Of a DNA stretch of 64,000 nt, positions 19,528 through 28,967 are shown piece by piece. The notes beneath the pieces were generated by a model. That model was not told where the DNA came from. It did no database searches and worked only from the letters and a program-made list of their open reading frames with translations. Each line of letters begins with the position of its first letter. Within the stretch, counting starts at the first letter, position 1. The stretch comes from Dipteris shenzhenensis (taxonomy: Eukaryota; Polypodiophyta; Polypodiopsida; Gleicheniales). The translations under genes were made by a program, and so were the position numbers. Location of the stretch: the NCBI GenBank assembly GCA_047967505.1, contig CM106540.1; one strand, written 5' to 3'.

Positions 19528-20640
19528 GCAAATTCTTTGAATTTTCATCCAAGTGGTGATCAGCTGTTCAACTACATCGTTTTATCTTCTGCGGGTGCAG
19601 AAGCCCCAACAGCTAAACTTATTCTCATCTTTAGAACAATAAAAAAATCTAAATTTGTATGATTGGACTTATTCTAGTCTTACAAAGGTATATTTTTCTA
19701 TCACCTTAGCGGACATGCAAATTCTTTGAATTTTCGTCCAAGTGGTGATCAGCTGTTCAACTACATCGTTTTAGCTTACGTGGGTGCAGAAGCCCCAAGA
19801 GCTAAACTTATTCTCATCTTTAGAACAACAAAAAAATCTAAATTTGTATGATTGGACTTATTCTAGTCTTACAAAGGTATATTTTTCTATCACCTTAGCG
19901 GACATGCAAATTCTTTGAATTTTCGTCCAAGTGGTGATTTGCTGTTCAACTACATTGTTTTATCTTATGCGGGTGCAGAAGCCCCAACAGCTAAACTTAT
20001 TCTCATTTTTAGAACAACAAAAAAATCTAAATTTGTATGATTGGACTTTTTCTAGTCTTACAAAGGTATATTTTTCTATCACCTTAGCGGACATGCAAAT
20101 TCTTTGAATTTTCATCCAAGTGGTGATCAGCTGTTCAACTACATCATTCTATCTTACGCGGGTGCAGAAGCCCCAACAACTAAACTCATTCTCATCTTTA
20201 GAACATTAAAAAAATCTAAATTTGTATGATTGGACTTATTCTAGTCGTACAAAGGTATATTTTTCTATCACCTTGGCGGACATGCAAATTCTTTGAATTT
20301 TCGTCCAAGTGGTGATCAACTGTTCAACAACATCGTTTTATCTTACGTGAGTGCAGAAGCCCCAACAGCTAAACTTATTCTCATCTTTAGAACAACAAAA
20401 AAATCTAAATTTGTATGATTGGACTTATTCTAGTCTTACAAAGGTATATTTTTCTATCACCTTAGCGGACATGCAAATTCTTTGAATTTTCGTCCAAGTG
20501 GTGATCAGCTGTTCAACTACATCGTTTTATCTTACGCGGGTGCATAAGCCCCAATAGCTAACTTATTCTCATCTTTAGAACAACAAAAAAATCTAAATTT
20601 GTATGATTGGACTTATTCTAGTCTTACAAAGGTTTTTTTT
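19528..20640. repeat. Tandem array, six copies, 189-base period
   Basis: GCAAATTCTTTGAATTTTC begins at 19528, 19717, 19906, 20095, 20284 and 20473, exactly 189 bases each time. Copies differ by a few substitutions. The last ends in a T run at 20632-20647. The second half of the unit (CTTTAGAACAACAAAA... TATTCTAGTCTTACAAAGG) also occurs once at 28199-28248 and once at 34414-34472 within repeat X, so the array was probably seeded by that dispersed element. The array abuts a copia gag fragment. Confidence 0.92.
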
Positions 20641-21130
20641 TTTTTTGCAATCTTTAGCAAAGTGTCCAATTGTGTCACAATAGAAGCATTTCTTCTAGCT
20701 ATTTCACTTCTTGTTGTCATTGTTAGTAGTGTCCTTGTCGTCATTCTTGGCATCCTTCTTTTTTTTAAGCTTCCATTTGCCAAACTTGATCTTGGATATA
20801 AGAACTTTTCTGTCGACGTCATTGTTTCTATCGTACATCTTCTTGTGGGCTTCTTCTTGAAGCAATAGCGGACCCAAGTCATTGAACATGATTGGCCTCG
20901 TCTGCCCTTTAGCAGTGAGAGTCGCCACCAACCCTCGGTGGCCTCTTGGAAGCTTCCTGACTAGAAGCATGGCCATGTGATTGCTATCTGCTGAGAGTTG
21001 ATCCCTTAGCATCTTTATTTTCACAAGTAATGGGATGACTCTCCTTCATCTATGTTCAGGTTGAACAATTGATTTTGAAGCATGAAGATTCTCCCTGTGT
21101 TCTTAAGATCGTTCATGCTTCTTGTGCCAT
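20641..21130 (-). pseudogene. copia gag fragment with zinc knuckle
   Basis: Minus strand, from about 21120 down: MNDLKNTGRIFMLQNQLFNL, NIDEGESS, KIKMLRDQL, LLVRKLPRGHRG, a lysine-rich KFGKWKLKKKKDAK, and KKCFYCDTIGHFAKDC (CCHC) at about 20650-20700. This is the UBN2 capsid and nucleocapsid of a copia element. It spans several frames, and no protease or pol follows because the 189-base array begins at the knuckle. Confidence 0.75.
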
Positions 21131-21970
21131 ATCTACCAACTGGATATGAGTAGATGTACAGCAAAAAAGAATGTATATCATGGTAGATATCAAGCACAAA
21201 AACTGCCAACAAACTGTACCAACACCTTCAGGAAACTGTTGCCAAGGTAAGGTACCAAAAGTTGCCTGTGTTTGCTGCACCCCTCAGGTAAACTCTTCCT
21301 GTTAACTCCCTCCAATGCACCACCCTCCTACAGTGTGTAGGTCAGCACGAAGATGTGTTGTTGTAAATGTCTGGAACTTGCTGCCCTGCATGAAGTGTTG
21401 GTGTAGATCCCTTGTTGTCGCTCTGCTCCTCACCCCCAATTATGACCTGCAGGTGGGATTACTGGAATGGTTGGACCCCTGCAATGGTCTTATTTATAGA
21501 GGAAACCCACTTCCAAACTGGCCGACTGGGCCTACAGAATAGTCGACCTGGTTGGGCAGACTACCTGGGTCTGTCAGCAGTTTGCCCCTGCTGTTGGGGC
21601 CTATAAAACCAGTCCCTAGCAGCCCTTTCTGGCTGCTTCTGGTGCTGCACCTGCTGCCCACCTCTGGCAGCCCTTGCACCCCCTGCAATATGTCCTGCAC
21701 TTGCTGTACCAGATCTTGCTGCTGCTGACCAGGTATTCTCTCTCCTTTAGCCCTTTTCTTGCTGCGCAATATTGCAGCTTTTGTGTCCAACCATGGCGAT
21801 ATGCCAGCTACTGCTGCTGGTGTGGGTGGCCCATATGGCTGCCCCATATCAACACTAAGCAGGATCTCTGTCTGCCGTCCTTGTGGCAGCCTCGGCCCAT
21901 CGCTTACTGATGCATCTACCCCTATCCTGAGGTATCCAGCCCGTGAGCTCTCCTCATTTGGGGGCTTACA
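21131..21970. repeat. LTR-like sequence, orientation uncertain
   Basis: GC-richer segment rich in CTGCTG. Its right end CCTCATTTGGGGGCTTACA (21952-21970) is the reverse complement of the LTR box seen elsewhere, suggesting a minus-strand LTR start. TTATTTATAG at 21490-21499 would be its TATA box. However, GGGGCCTATAAAACC at 21596-21610 resembles the TATA region of the plus-strand LTRs. The two readings cannot be separated by eye. No intact gene was found. Confidence 0.4.
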
Positions 21971-21971
21971 G

Positions 21972-22795
21972 TGTTGGAAATATAGAGGTCACCTCCCCGT
22001 CTGTAAGCCCCCATGTGAGGAAAGCATTGTGGGGGTGAACCTATGGTTTGAGGGAGTGCCAAATGGGCAGCATCCTGGCTGCCATGGGGGCATCATTCAA
22101 ACATCAAGAAAAGGAAAGAAGGGGCTGCCACATGGACAGCATGATGGCTGTCATGTGGTAAGCACACTGTCACCACCTACTATACCTGGCTGTGTAGAGC
22201 AGCAGGACAGCATGGAACAGAGGCGCAATGCCACATGGCAGATCTGTGATGATGTGGTGCTGACATCAGCAGGTGTACGGCAGCAGTATGGGCTGACACG
22301 TGGACTGTACGGAACTGGAAGAGGTTCAGAACAGGGCGGATCTGCAGGACAGGAATATACCATGGCTGGGCAGGGATATGGCCTGAAAAGGCGCCTACAT
22401 GGAGCTGGTAGAGGGGCTCTGGTGCAGCACAAAAGGAGGCAGAAAGGAGCAAGGCGGGCTGGCCCCCTGCCTTATATAGGCTGGTTGGGCTGAGCCAACC
22501 AAGTCGGTTGGGCCAGCCAACCAGGTCGGCCAGCAGGAGGCAGAAGAGTCGTCCCTAGTTGCCTAGGGGGTTGGTCATTTTGGGGGCAGGGCTGCCCTAT
22601 AAAAGGAGGGCCTATTGGCCCATAAACACATCATCTACAGCAGCCCTCTGAGAGCAGATAGGAGCAGCAAGAAGGGGAGCCTTGGGGCCTATCCACAGGA
22701 GGTGAAGGTGAACCTGAAGGAGCTGCAGACTTGGCTTGAGTGGCAGCCCACCTAGGCTGAGGTTCGGGACAGCAAGGTGGAGAGATACTTTGGAC
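21972..22795 (+). mobile_element. LTR related to that at 3979 (solo or truncated)
   Basis: Starts TGTTGGAAATATAG. The box (TGTAAG, CCCCC, ATGTGAGG) is at 22002-22020 and the TATA box CTATAAAAGG at 22597-22606. It aligns with 3979-4760. Similarity fades after about 22795, and no primer-binding site or gag follows. The 244-codon frame across 21759-22493 is not supported as a gene because it crosses the LTR boundary. Confidence 0.6.
22597..22606 (+). promoter_or_regulatory. TATA box of LTR
   Basis: CTATAAAAGG, 624 bases from the LTR start. The related LTR has CTATATAAGG 616 bases from its start. Confidence 0.6.
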
Positions 22796-23474
22796 GGAGA
22801 GTCTACATATGTACAGTCTAGCACGCTGGCTCAGAGATCTAGAGGTGCTAGGCATTTAGTAGGAGAACATTTTGGTATTGTATCTTGTCCAGTTTGTGGA
22901 TGGACGGAAAAAGAAAGTGTTGCTTCTATATATGTCTCTGAGCACAGTCTATTTGCTAGTCTGCACATACACATGAATGTTGTGAAGTACACACTTGATG
23001 AAGCTTGATTCCATATTGAAACATTTCCGTGTGTGATTCCTGGGCTGAACTATCAGTCTTCCGCTGTGGGATACCATCTGGTGGGATTTCACTTTTCCAA
23101 CATACAGATGGGGCATTGACCCTATACTTCAGCATATGCAGGCCCAAACCCAGTGAAAATAACAGGCTTCTAAATTCTCCTTCAAAATTCTACTTTTTTT
23201 GGCTATTTGTATTTCTGAACTTCTGATAAACTTGTAATGACAATAGGTAGGGAAACCCTCGTGTGGTTTGGCTAATACAATGCAGAATTTCTCAACTATG
23301 TGAACAACAGCATTGTGAAAAGGAAGAGGAGTTGTTTGAAGCGAGGCAGGGCGGGGATGGGGGTTTTCAAATTGTCTCATGCTCACTTCTGGGTATCTAA
23401 ACCTACTTTTAGGACCATGACCAAATATTGAGATTATGTTGTATCACTTGTCTATGTTTTCTAATGTCTGGCAG
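22796..23474. other. No gene seen; possible intron end
   Basis: AT-rich sequence without retroelement similarity that I can recognise. Its last bases (TTTTCTAATGTCTGGCAG) have the look of a plant 3' splice site with a pyrimidine-rich stretch and CAG, directly before the candidate exon. Confidence 0.4.
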
Positions 23475-23627
23475 GTTCTGACTGTCAATCAAGTGGTTGA
23501 AATAATCCTCTTCTTTCTTGAATCAAAAGACTGGGAAGCATCTCTTCGTCGAGTAATTCCCATGAGGAAACGATCTGCTGAAGATGATGATGATGAAACA
23601 GAACAAACAGAAGTCAAAGATTCATGA
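23475..23627 (+). CDS. Candidate terminal exon of an unidentified host gene
   Basis: After a plausible acceptor (TGGCAG), the plus frame reads VLTVNQVVEIILFFLESKDW, EASLRRVIPMRKR, then an acidic tail SAEDDDDETEQTEVKDS and a TGA at 23625-23627. Composition is protein-like: amphipathic helices, a basic patch, and an acidic C-terminal tail typical of nuclear or nucleolar proteins. No retroelement motif is present. I do not recognise the family. No upstream exon was found in the window, so if real it lies after an intron that is mostly transposons. A chance frame cannot be excluded. Confidence 0.4.
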   Translation, partial: VLTVNQVVEIILFFLESKDWEASLRRVIPMRKRSAEDDDDETEQTEVKDS

Positions 23628-25300
23628 CATCGATCTGCTAAGAGTGAGATGGATTTTTTCTTCGTGATACCTGAGGTCTGAAATGATGAAGCATTGTTTT
23701 TTCAGTTGTGCTTAGGTGCTTAGGAATAGAGCAGAATTTAGAAACTCCAATACACAATCAAAATAATCTAAATTTATTAAGCTACAGCGCCAATGATATT
23801 TGTTGTTCTTCTTCACAATAACCTCTAGTATTTCCTCTCAAATTATTAGTTTGCACGTAAAGTTATGATGTTGTATCAGATCCTACCGGCACATGTTGAT
23901 CCCTGGTGCAGGTGTCTGGGGGAGTTTATTGTAGATAAAAGCTGAAATACTGTGGCCTTAGTACACTAGAGGATGCTTTGGACAGTTTGGCCTCATCATT
24001 TGGAGCAAAGGCATATCTCTGATGTATTACAATTAAAATTAAAATTAGTATTAATAATTTGAATCAGTCGCTTTGCATTTGCTAAAAATGTTAAAGAGCT
24101 TTCTTGTGCATTCATCTTATAGAGTTTCAGCTCCATAGTGATCCTTCCTGGGGGATAGTGATAGAATGTCGGGTAAAGAGCACTATCAGCCTGTATATTG
24201 CCCCCCAAATGACTCTTGATTGAGTGCAAACCTGGAGGCAATGCTTTGCTTGCTCATCCTCAAGAAAGCATGCATGGAAGTTGAAGGATTGACCAATTTT
24301 GAAACTACCCTAACACGCGTGTGTTGGGTGAGCTAGACAAAGATAAATATTCCATCTCCCATGGTTGTCTAGAGTGGCATTTTGTCGGCCAAGAATATGG
24401 CCTGTTTACAATGGCCTAGTGTACTCATGATCAATTTAATGCTGATTTATGTTAAATTGCAAGGGAACTTATAGAGAAGTGTATGTTGACTTCCAATGAT
24501 GTAATTAAGAACATGTAACAGTTATAGAATTCGTCATGGCTGAGTTTGCCCTTCACCTCCGGAGTGCCAACAGAAACTTAGTACGAAGACTTTGTATAAA
24601 AGGATGCTCTAAGTATGTGTGGGTGTGTGGATTTGTATGTGAGAGCCTACTTTTATACTATGGTCTACACCCACTGTTGGGCGCTGATGACGTCAGTGGG
24701 GATGTCATAGTAGCTAGTCCTTGCTATGCGTGATGGAGTTTATGGTTTTCAATCTTATGATTGACTATCGTGAGATTGAAATTGCACTATGTTGTGTTTT
24801 TAGAGGATGAGTTTGGGAATGTTCCTGGATTCATCTAGGTATATTTAATAGTTATAGACAACCAACATTGTTGGGAATTTCTACACTGCTAGCTCCAATG
24901 AAGTGGGGACAGGTTAACCTTAAATCAACAAAGACCTCTAACTGTCATCTGTATTTGTTGTCTTTGGGATTGTAGGATCCACCAAGCTCGAGGTCCAACA
25001 AAGTACGACCTTATAATGACAAGAAAAACAAATGGTGACCATTCCAAAATATGTAATTCAGATGTTAGATTGCTTTGGAAAAAAGGACCAAAGGAGTCTA
25101 TAATCTCCAAGGATGCGGGATTTCCCTTGAAAAATCAAACCTAGAGATAACAACCATGGAGTGTGATGATAAGATCATTAGAGGAGATTTGGGGTCTCAA
25201 AAGGGCCTCATAAGGAATGGATTAAGTTAATTAGAAATGAACCTACTATGGTAACCTATGGGCCAAGGGACCCATAGCATTGAATCAACTAACATGGGTA
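23628..25300. other. Possible 3' UTR, then gene-free DNA
   Basis: Ordinary AT-rich sequence. The first few hundred bases could be the 3' UTR and downstream flank of the candidate exon. No LTR, tandem repeat or coding similarity was recognised. Confidence 0.4.
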
Positions 25301-25305
25301 CCTTT

Positions 25306-25561
25306 TGACAAAATATGAAGAGTGGAGAGGAGAAGAGTGGAGATGAGGAGAGAGGGCACAGCTAGAGAGCACACCACAAATGACTAATTGTACACTAGAT
25401 TTAGTTGAAAAAATAGAATATATACAAACCCTTTTGAGGGTTAGGGTTAGGGGATCTAACCCTTTTCTTTATAGCACTCTATAGGTTAGTGCTATGCATA
25501 TATGATCAGTGATGGTGCTATGCACACATGATCACATGATGTTGAGCGTGAACTCTCAACA
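25306..25561 (-). repeat. 3' LTR of compact copia
   Basis: Plus-strand ends TGACAAAATATG and CTCTCAACA. On the minus strand the LTR starts TGTTGAGAG, preceded by the polypurine-like TAAGGGAAGG (25562-25571). Contains GGGTTAGGGTTAGGGG. Confidence 0.9.
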
Positions 25562-25639
25562 CCTTCCCTTAAGATCAACATCATGAAGTAGGCCTTTCCT
25601 TAAGAGGATGATTCTGGGGAATCGAAGAAGGACTGAGCA

Positions 25640-26840
25640 TTACATTCCATCACACCCCTTTAATGGAAATGTCCTTCCTCTGTGTCAAATCAAGAGCTAG
25701 TCAGTGTTTCTCGAATAGCACTTTACGGAGTGGTTTGGTAAAAATGTCTGCAACATTCTCTTTGCCATCACAATGCTGCAGTGTGATGTCACCAAGTAAC
25801 ACTCTTTCTCTGATGAAGTGCTCTCTGACATCAATGTGCTTTGTCTTAGAGTGATATATTGGATTCTTGGCCAATGCTTAAGCCGATTGATTATCACAGT
25901 ATAATGTTGTTGACTTTAACTCATCAAAGTAATCTGTTTCTGACAATGGTCTTCTGAGCCATATAGCCTCACATGCACCTGTAGTGAGTGCTCTATATTT
26001 TGCTTCAGTCGAAGACAAAGAAACAGTTGGCTGTTTATTTGACAATCATGATATAACACCTTGAACAAGGAAAAATGCATATCCCTGTGTCGATCTCCTG
26101 GTCTCATGATCTCCGGCATAGTCACTGTCACAGTATCCATGCAACCGTGGATGACTTCCTCTGTATTCTATCCCAAACTGTCTTGTACCTCTTATGTATC
26201 TTAAGACTCTTTTGGCTACATTCCAGTGAGACTGTTTTGGATTTGCCATAAACTGTGCTAGTGAGCTTACTGCATAACAAATATCTGGCCGTGTGATTGC
26301 CAGATATATAAGAGATCCGATGAGCTGCCTGTAGTATCTGTCATTGACTGTAGGCTTTTCTGAATCTTTAGTAAGTTTCAAACTCTGTTCCATGGGAGTG
26401 GCTGCAATCTTACAATCTGCCATGTGAAACTTCTTCAGGAGACTGTCAACATACTTGAGCTGACTCATGAATGTGCTATTCGAATCTCTCCAAAACTCAA
26501 TTCCAAGACAATAGTGCATAAGTCCAAGATCTTTCATGTCGAACTCTGCAGATAAGTCTTGTTTTAATTTTCTGATGAAGCTATCCTTGCTTCCTGTCAC
26601 AATCAAATCATCTACGTACAAAAGTGCAATAGTAATGTCTTCCCCTTGAACTTTGTAGTAGAGAGTATGATCTGCATTGGACTTCATGTATCTCAGATCA
26701 GCAAAATACTTGTCAATTCTGCTGTACCAACTTCTGGGTGCTTGTTTTAAGCCGTAGAGACTTTTCTTGAGATGGCAAACCTTATTCTCCTTTCCTAGTT
26801 CAACATAACCTGCTGGTTGTTGCATGTAGACTTCTATGAC
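25640..26840 (-). pseudogene. copia reverse transcriptase and RNase H
   Basis: From 26840 down: EVYMQQPAGYVELGK, CHLKKSLYGLKQAPRSWYSR, ALLYVDDLIVTG with the YVDD codons at 26607-26618, AEFDMKDLGLMHYCLGIEF, GSLIYLAITRPDICYAVS, then RNase H CDSDYAGDHETRRSTQGY. The main frame is open for 259 codons (26825-26046) and then hits a stop. RNase H continues as QPTVSLSSTEAKY, LYCDNQSA, ALAKNPIYHSKTKHIDVRE and ENVADIFTKPL, with further stops, to about 25650. RT catalytic residues are intact, but the N-terminal third of RT is missing. Confidence 0.9.
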
Positions 26841-26844
26841 ACCA

Positions 26845-27113
26845 TGACAAAATATGAAGAGGGGAGAGGAGAAGAGTGGAGATGAGGAGAGAGGGCACAG
26901 CTAGAGAGCACACCACAAATGACTAATTATACACTAGATTTAGTTGAAAAAATAGAATATACAAACTCTTTTAGGGTTAGGGTTAGGGTTAGGGGATCTA
27001 ACCCTTTCCTTTATAGCACTCTATAAGGTTAGTGCTATGCACATATGATCACGTGATGGTGCTATGCACACATGATCACATGATCACATGATGTTGAGCG
27101 TGAACTCTCAACA
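26845..27113 (-). repeat. 5' LTR of compact copia
   Basis: As the 3' LTR but with longer TTAGGG runs (four units around 26970-26992) and an extra ATCACATG unit near 27080. On its inner side the sequence TGGTGTCATAG sits where a primer-binding site would be, only partly like TGGTATCAGAG. Confidence 0.9.
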
Positions 27114-27118
27114 CCTTT

Positions 27119-28124
27119 ATTTTGAGATTAGGCAACCTTGGCCTTTGGATGGAGGTGATGGTGGGTAGATCAAAGGTCTAGGATGCCTTTAGTGGATGTG
27201 GTGGATGCACTTTGGTGGGCTCCAAAATGCGAAATTTGACTTTGGGGAGGCCTCATTAAGAGGGGAAAGGTGGGTTTTAATATGGGCCCTTGATTCAAGT
27301 CCAAGATCAATGGATGAGATGGAGGTGCCTAATGGAGGGTGGAGATTGAAGTGCACTTTAGAGAGCCAGGATTGAAGTGCATTTTGGATGGCTTGGATTG
27401 AAGCGCCACTCATCTTCTCCCTTGGATCTACTAGCAAATCTATGCCCAATATTGAAGCGCATTTTCCTCTCATCTTGTCTATTAGATCTTTGTGTTGATT
27501 AAGGGTGGAGATTTGATCCTTCTATCCTTTGATGGTATCCCGTAGATCTACCCCTTGATCTAATGGCTGGGAGTGCTTTACCTCAAATTTAAATGTATCC
27601 CTTGGATTGAAGATTAGATTAAGGACTAGGAGTGAAGATTATGGGTTCAAACTTTGGGTTAGAGGTCTCCACATAATTAAATGCTTTTGTCAACTTCACA
27701 ACATGGCATTGCTCCACACCACAGAGCACTCTCATTGGTACACCTTAAATTGCTCTCTAATCCCTTGAAATTAGGAAACACTAATTGGAGTTTCTTTTAA
27801 GACTCCAAATCTCTCCTAATGTATCATGTTTGCATTGAAGCACTTCAAAGTAGGATAAGATTGATGATAAGAGAGAGAGAGAGATTTTATTCCTATCTTT
27901 TTGAAAGATTTTGTTTCTTGATTTGCTGGTTTATTTTTGCTTAGTCACCTTCGTCCTTTTTTCTTTATTTCTTGTTTTCTTCCTCGTTTGTTTATTTGAC
28001 GTATTTTAGTAAGCACAGGGTTTGCCCAAGAGAGGGTCTTTAGAAACCCAGTATAGCTGCTTATGCTTGGGTATTGATGACGACATAAGTATTTCTTTGC
28101 TTGCTAAGTATGTCTTCCTTTTAT
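27119..28124. other. Gene-free AT-rich DNA
   Basis: Repeated phrases on the theme of GATTGAAG and CTTGGATC near 27330-27420 are low-order. A (GA)n stretch lies at about 27865-27885. No coding similarity was seen. Confidence 0.4.
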
Positions 28125-28520
28125 TTTTCATAAAAGTTTTTGTTTACCTCTTTTTTCTTCTCTTTCATTCTGTCTTTTAGTTTTTGTGTAGATTTTTGGT
28201 CTTTAGAACAACAAAACTCTAGGACATATTCTAGTCTTACAAAGGTATAAGCTTGATGATGTCATTAGTTGTGACCTAGTTTTGATATTGAGTCAGCCAA
28301 TCTTTGTGAAACATTTTTGAGGTGAAGTGATTAGGATCTCATCCTTGTCAATTGGAGGGGGTAAATAATGGCTATGATCATTTCCTTGAGTGTGATAAGT
28401 AATATACTAGACAAAAGTTGAGGATGCAATTGATGCACATCCTAGAAGAATCGACCCAACATGATGTTGGGATTGATTATTTTACACTGGGAAGAATGTG
28501 TCTTTTTTTGGGTAACTCAC
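28125..28520 (+). repeat. Repeat X, copy 1
   Basis: About 395 bases from TTTTTCATAAAAGTTTTTG to TTTTTTTGGGTAACTCAC, matching 34352-34755. It contains a 50-base piece of the 189-base satellite unit. In X1 the middle of that piece (AAATTTGTATGATTG) is deleted. X could be an LTR or one end of another repeat family. Confidence 0.75.
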
Positions 28521-28661
28521 CACATGGCTTGCTTCGAATCCTACCCAATCATATTCCGTGAGTGTAGGCTCCCCAAGAGGGGGCAAACATACCTCTTTTG
28601 AGAGAGAGAGGGTATTCCTCCCCTCACCGTCGTACACGAACTCAAGGGCAGCCATAGGCAC

Positions 28662-28967
28662 TTCGAGTTCAGAATATATGGCGAAGAGGACTACTCGGAT
28701 CTTGCCATGACTCAATTGGACATAGATACTCTTGTTGAGAAACATCAAGATGTAGATATGGATCACTATATTGATCTGCGAGGGGACTCTCCTTTTGCCT
28801 TCACCCAGGAAGCCTTGGGAAGAAGAAATATGATGATCATCGATGGGCTACAGGATCATTACCAGTATACGCTTGTACTACTAGAAGACTCAAAAAATAG
28901 CATCAGAACATTCGGTTGGCTTGCTCTTAAGGAGCTTGGGGTCCAACTTAACCCTTCATTGCATTGA
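28662..28967 (+). CDS. Conserved unidentified ORF Y, copy 1
   Basis: The frame (ATG at 28707, with open upstream codons from 28662) reads FEFRIYGEEDYSDLAM, TQLDIDTLVEKHQDVDMDHY, IDLRGDSPFAF, MMIIDGLQDHYQYTLVLLED and FGWLALKELGVQLNPSLH, then stop. Copy 2 at 34012-34359 keeps most of this peptide. I do not recognise the family. It is acidic, with alternating hydrophobic stretches and no membrane segment. It is probably a piece of a transposon or captured host protein carried with repeat X. Confidence 0.45.
   Translation, partial: FEFRIYGEEDYSDLAMTQLDIDTLVEKHQDVDMDHYIDLRGDSPFAFTQEALGRRNMMIIDGLQDHYQYTLVLLEDSKNSIRTFGWLALKELGVQLNPSLH

Larger units (their letters stand above)
25306..27113 (-). mobile_element. 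Compact Ty1/copia derivative (RT-RNase H only)
   Basis: LTRs of 256 bases (25306-25561) and 269 bases (26845-27113), flanked by the target duplication CCTTT (25301-25305 and 27114-27118). The internal region is under 1.3 kb and begins in the middle of reverse transcriptase a few bases after the 5' LTR. Gag, protease, integrase and the RT start are gone. The duplication shows that the deleted form is bounded by both LTRs at one insertion site. It may have inserted already deleted, or been deleted in place afterwards. Confidence 0.92.

Noticed and set aside
21759-22493. 244-codon plus-strand frame
   Set aside because: Crosses an LTR boundary at 21972 and has no domain. The companion minus frames are equally long.
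26960-26995. Interstitial telomere from chromosome fusion
   Set aside because: The TTAGGG units are few, sit inside both LTRs of one element, and are part of the LTR sequence.
28531-28542. tRNA B-box-like GCTTCGAATCC (possible SINE)
   Set aside because: One mismatch to the B box, no A box at the right distance, no cloverleaf and no tail or target duplication.
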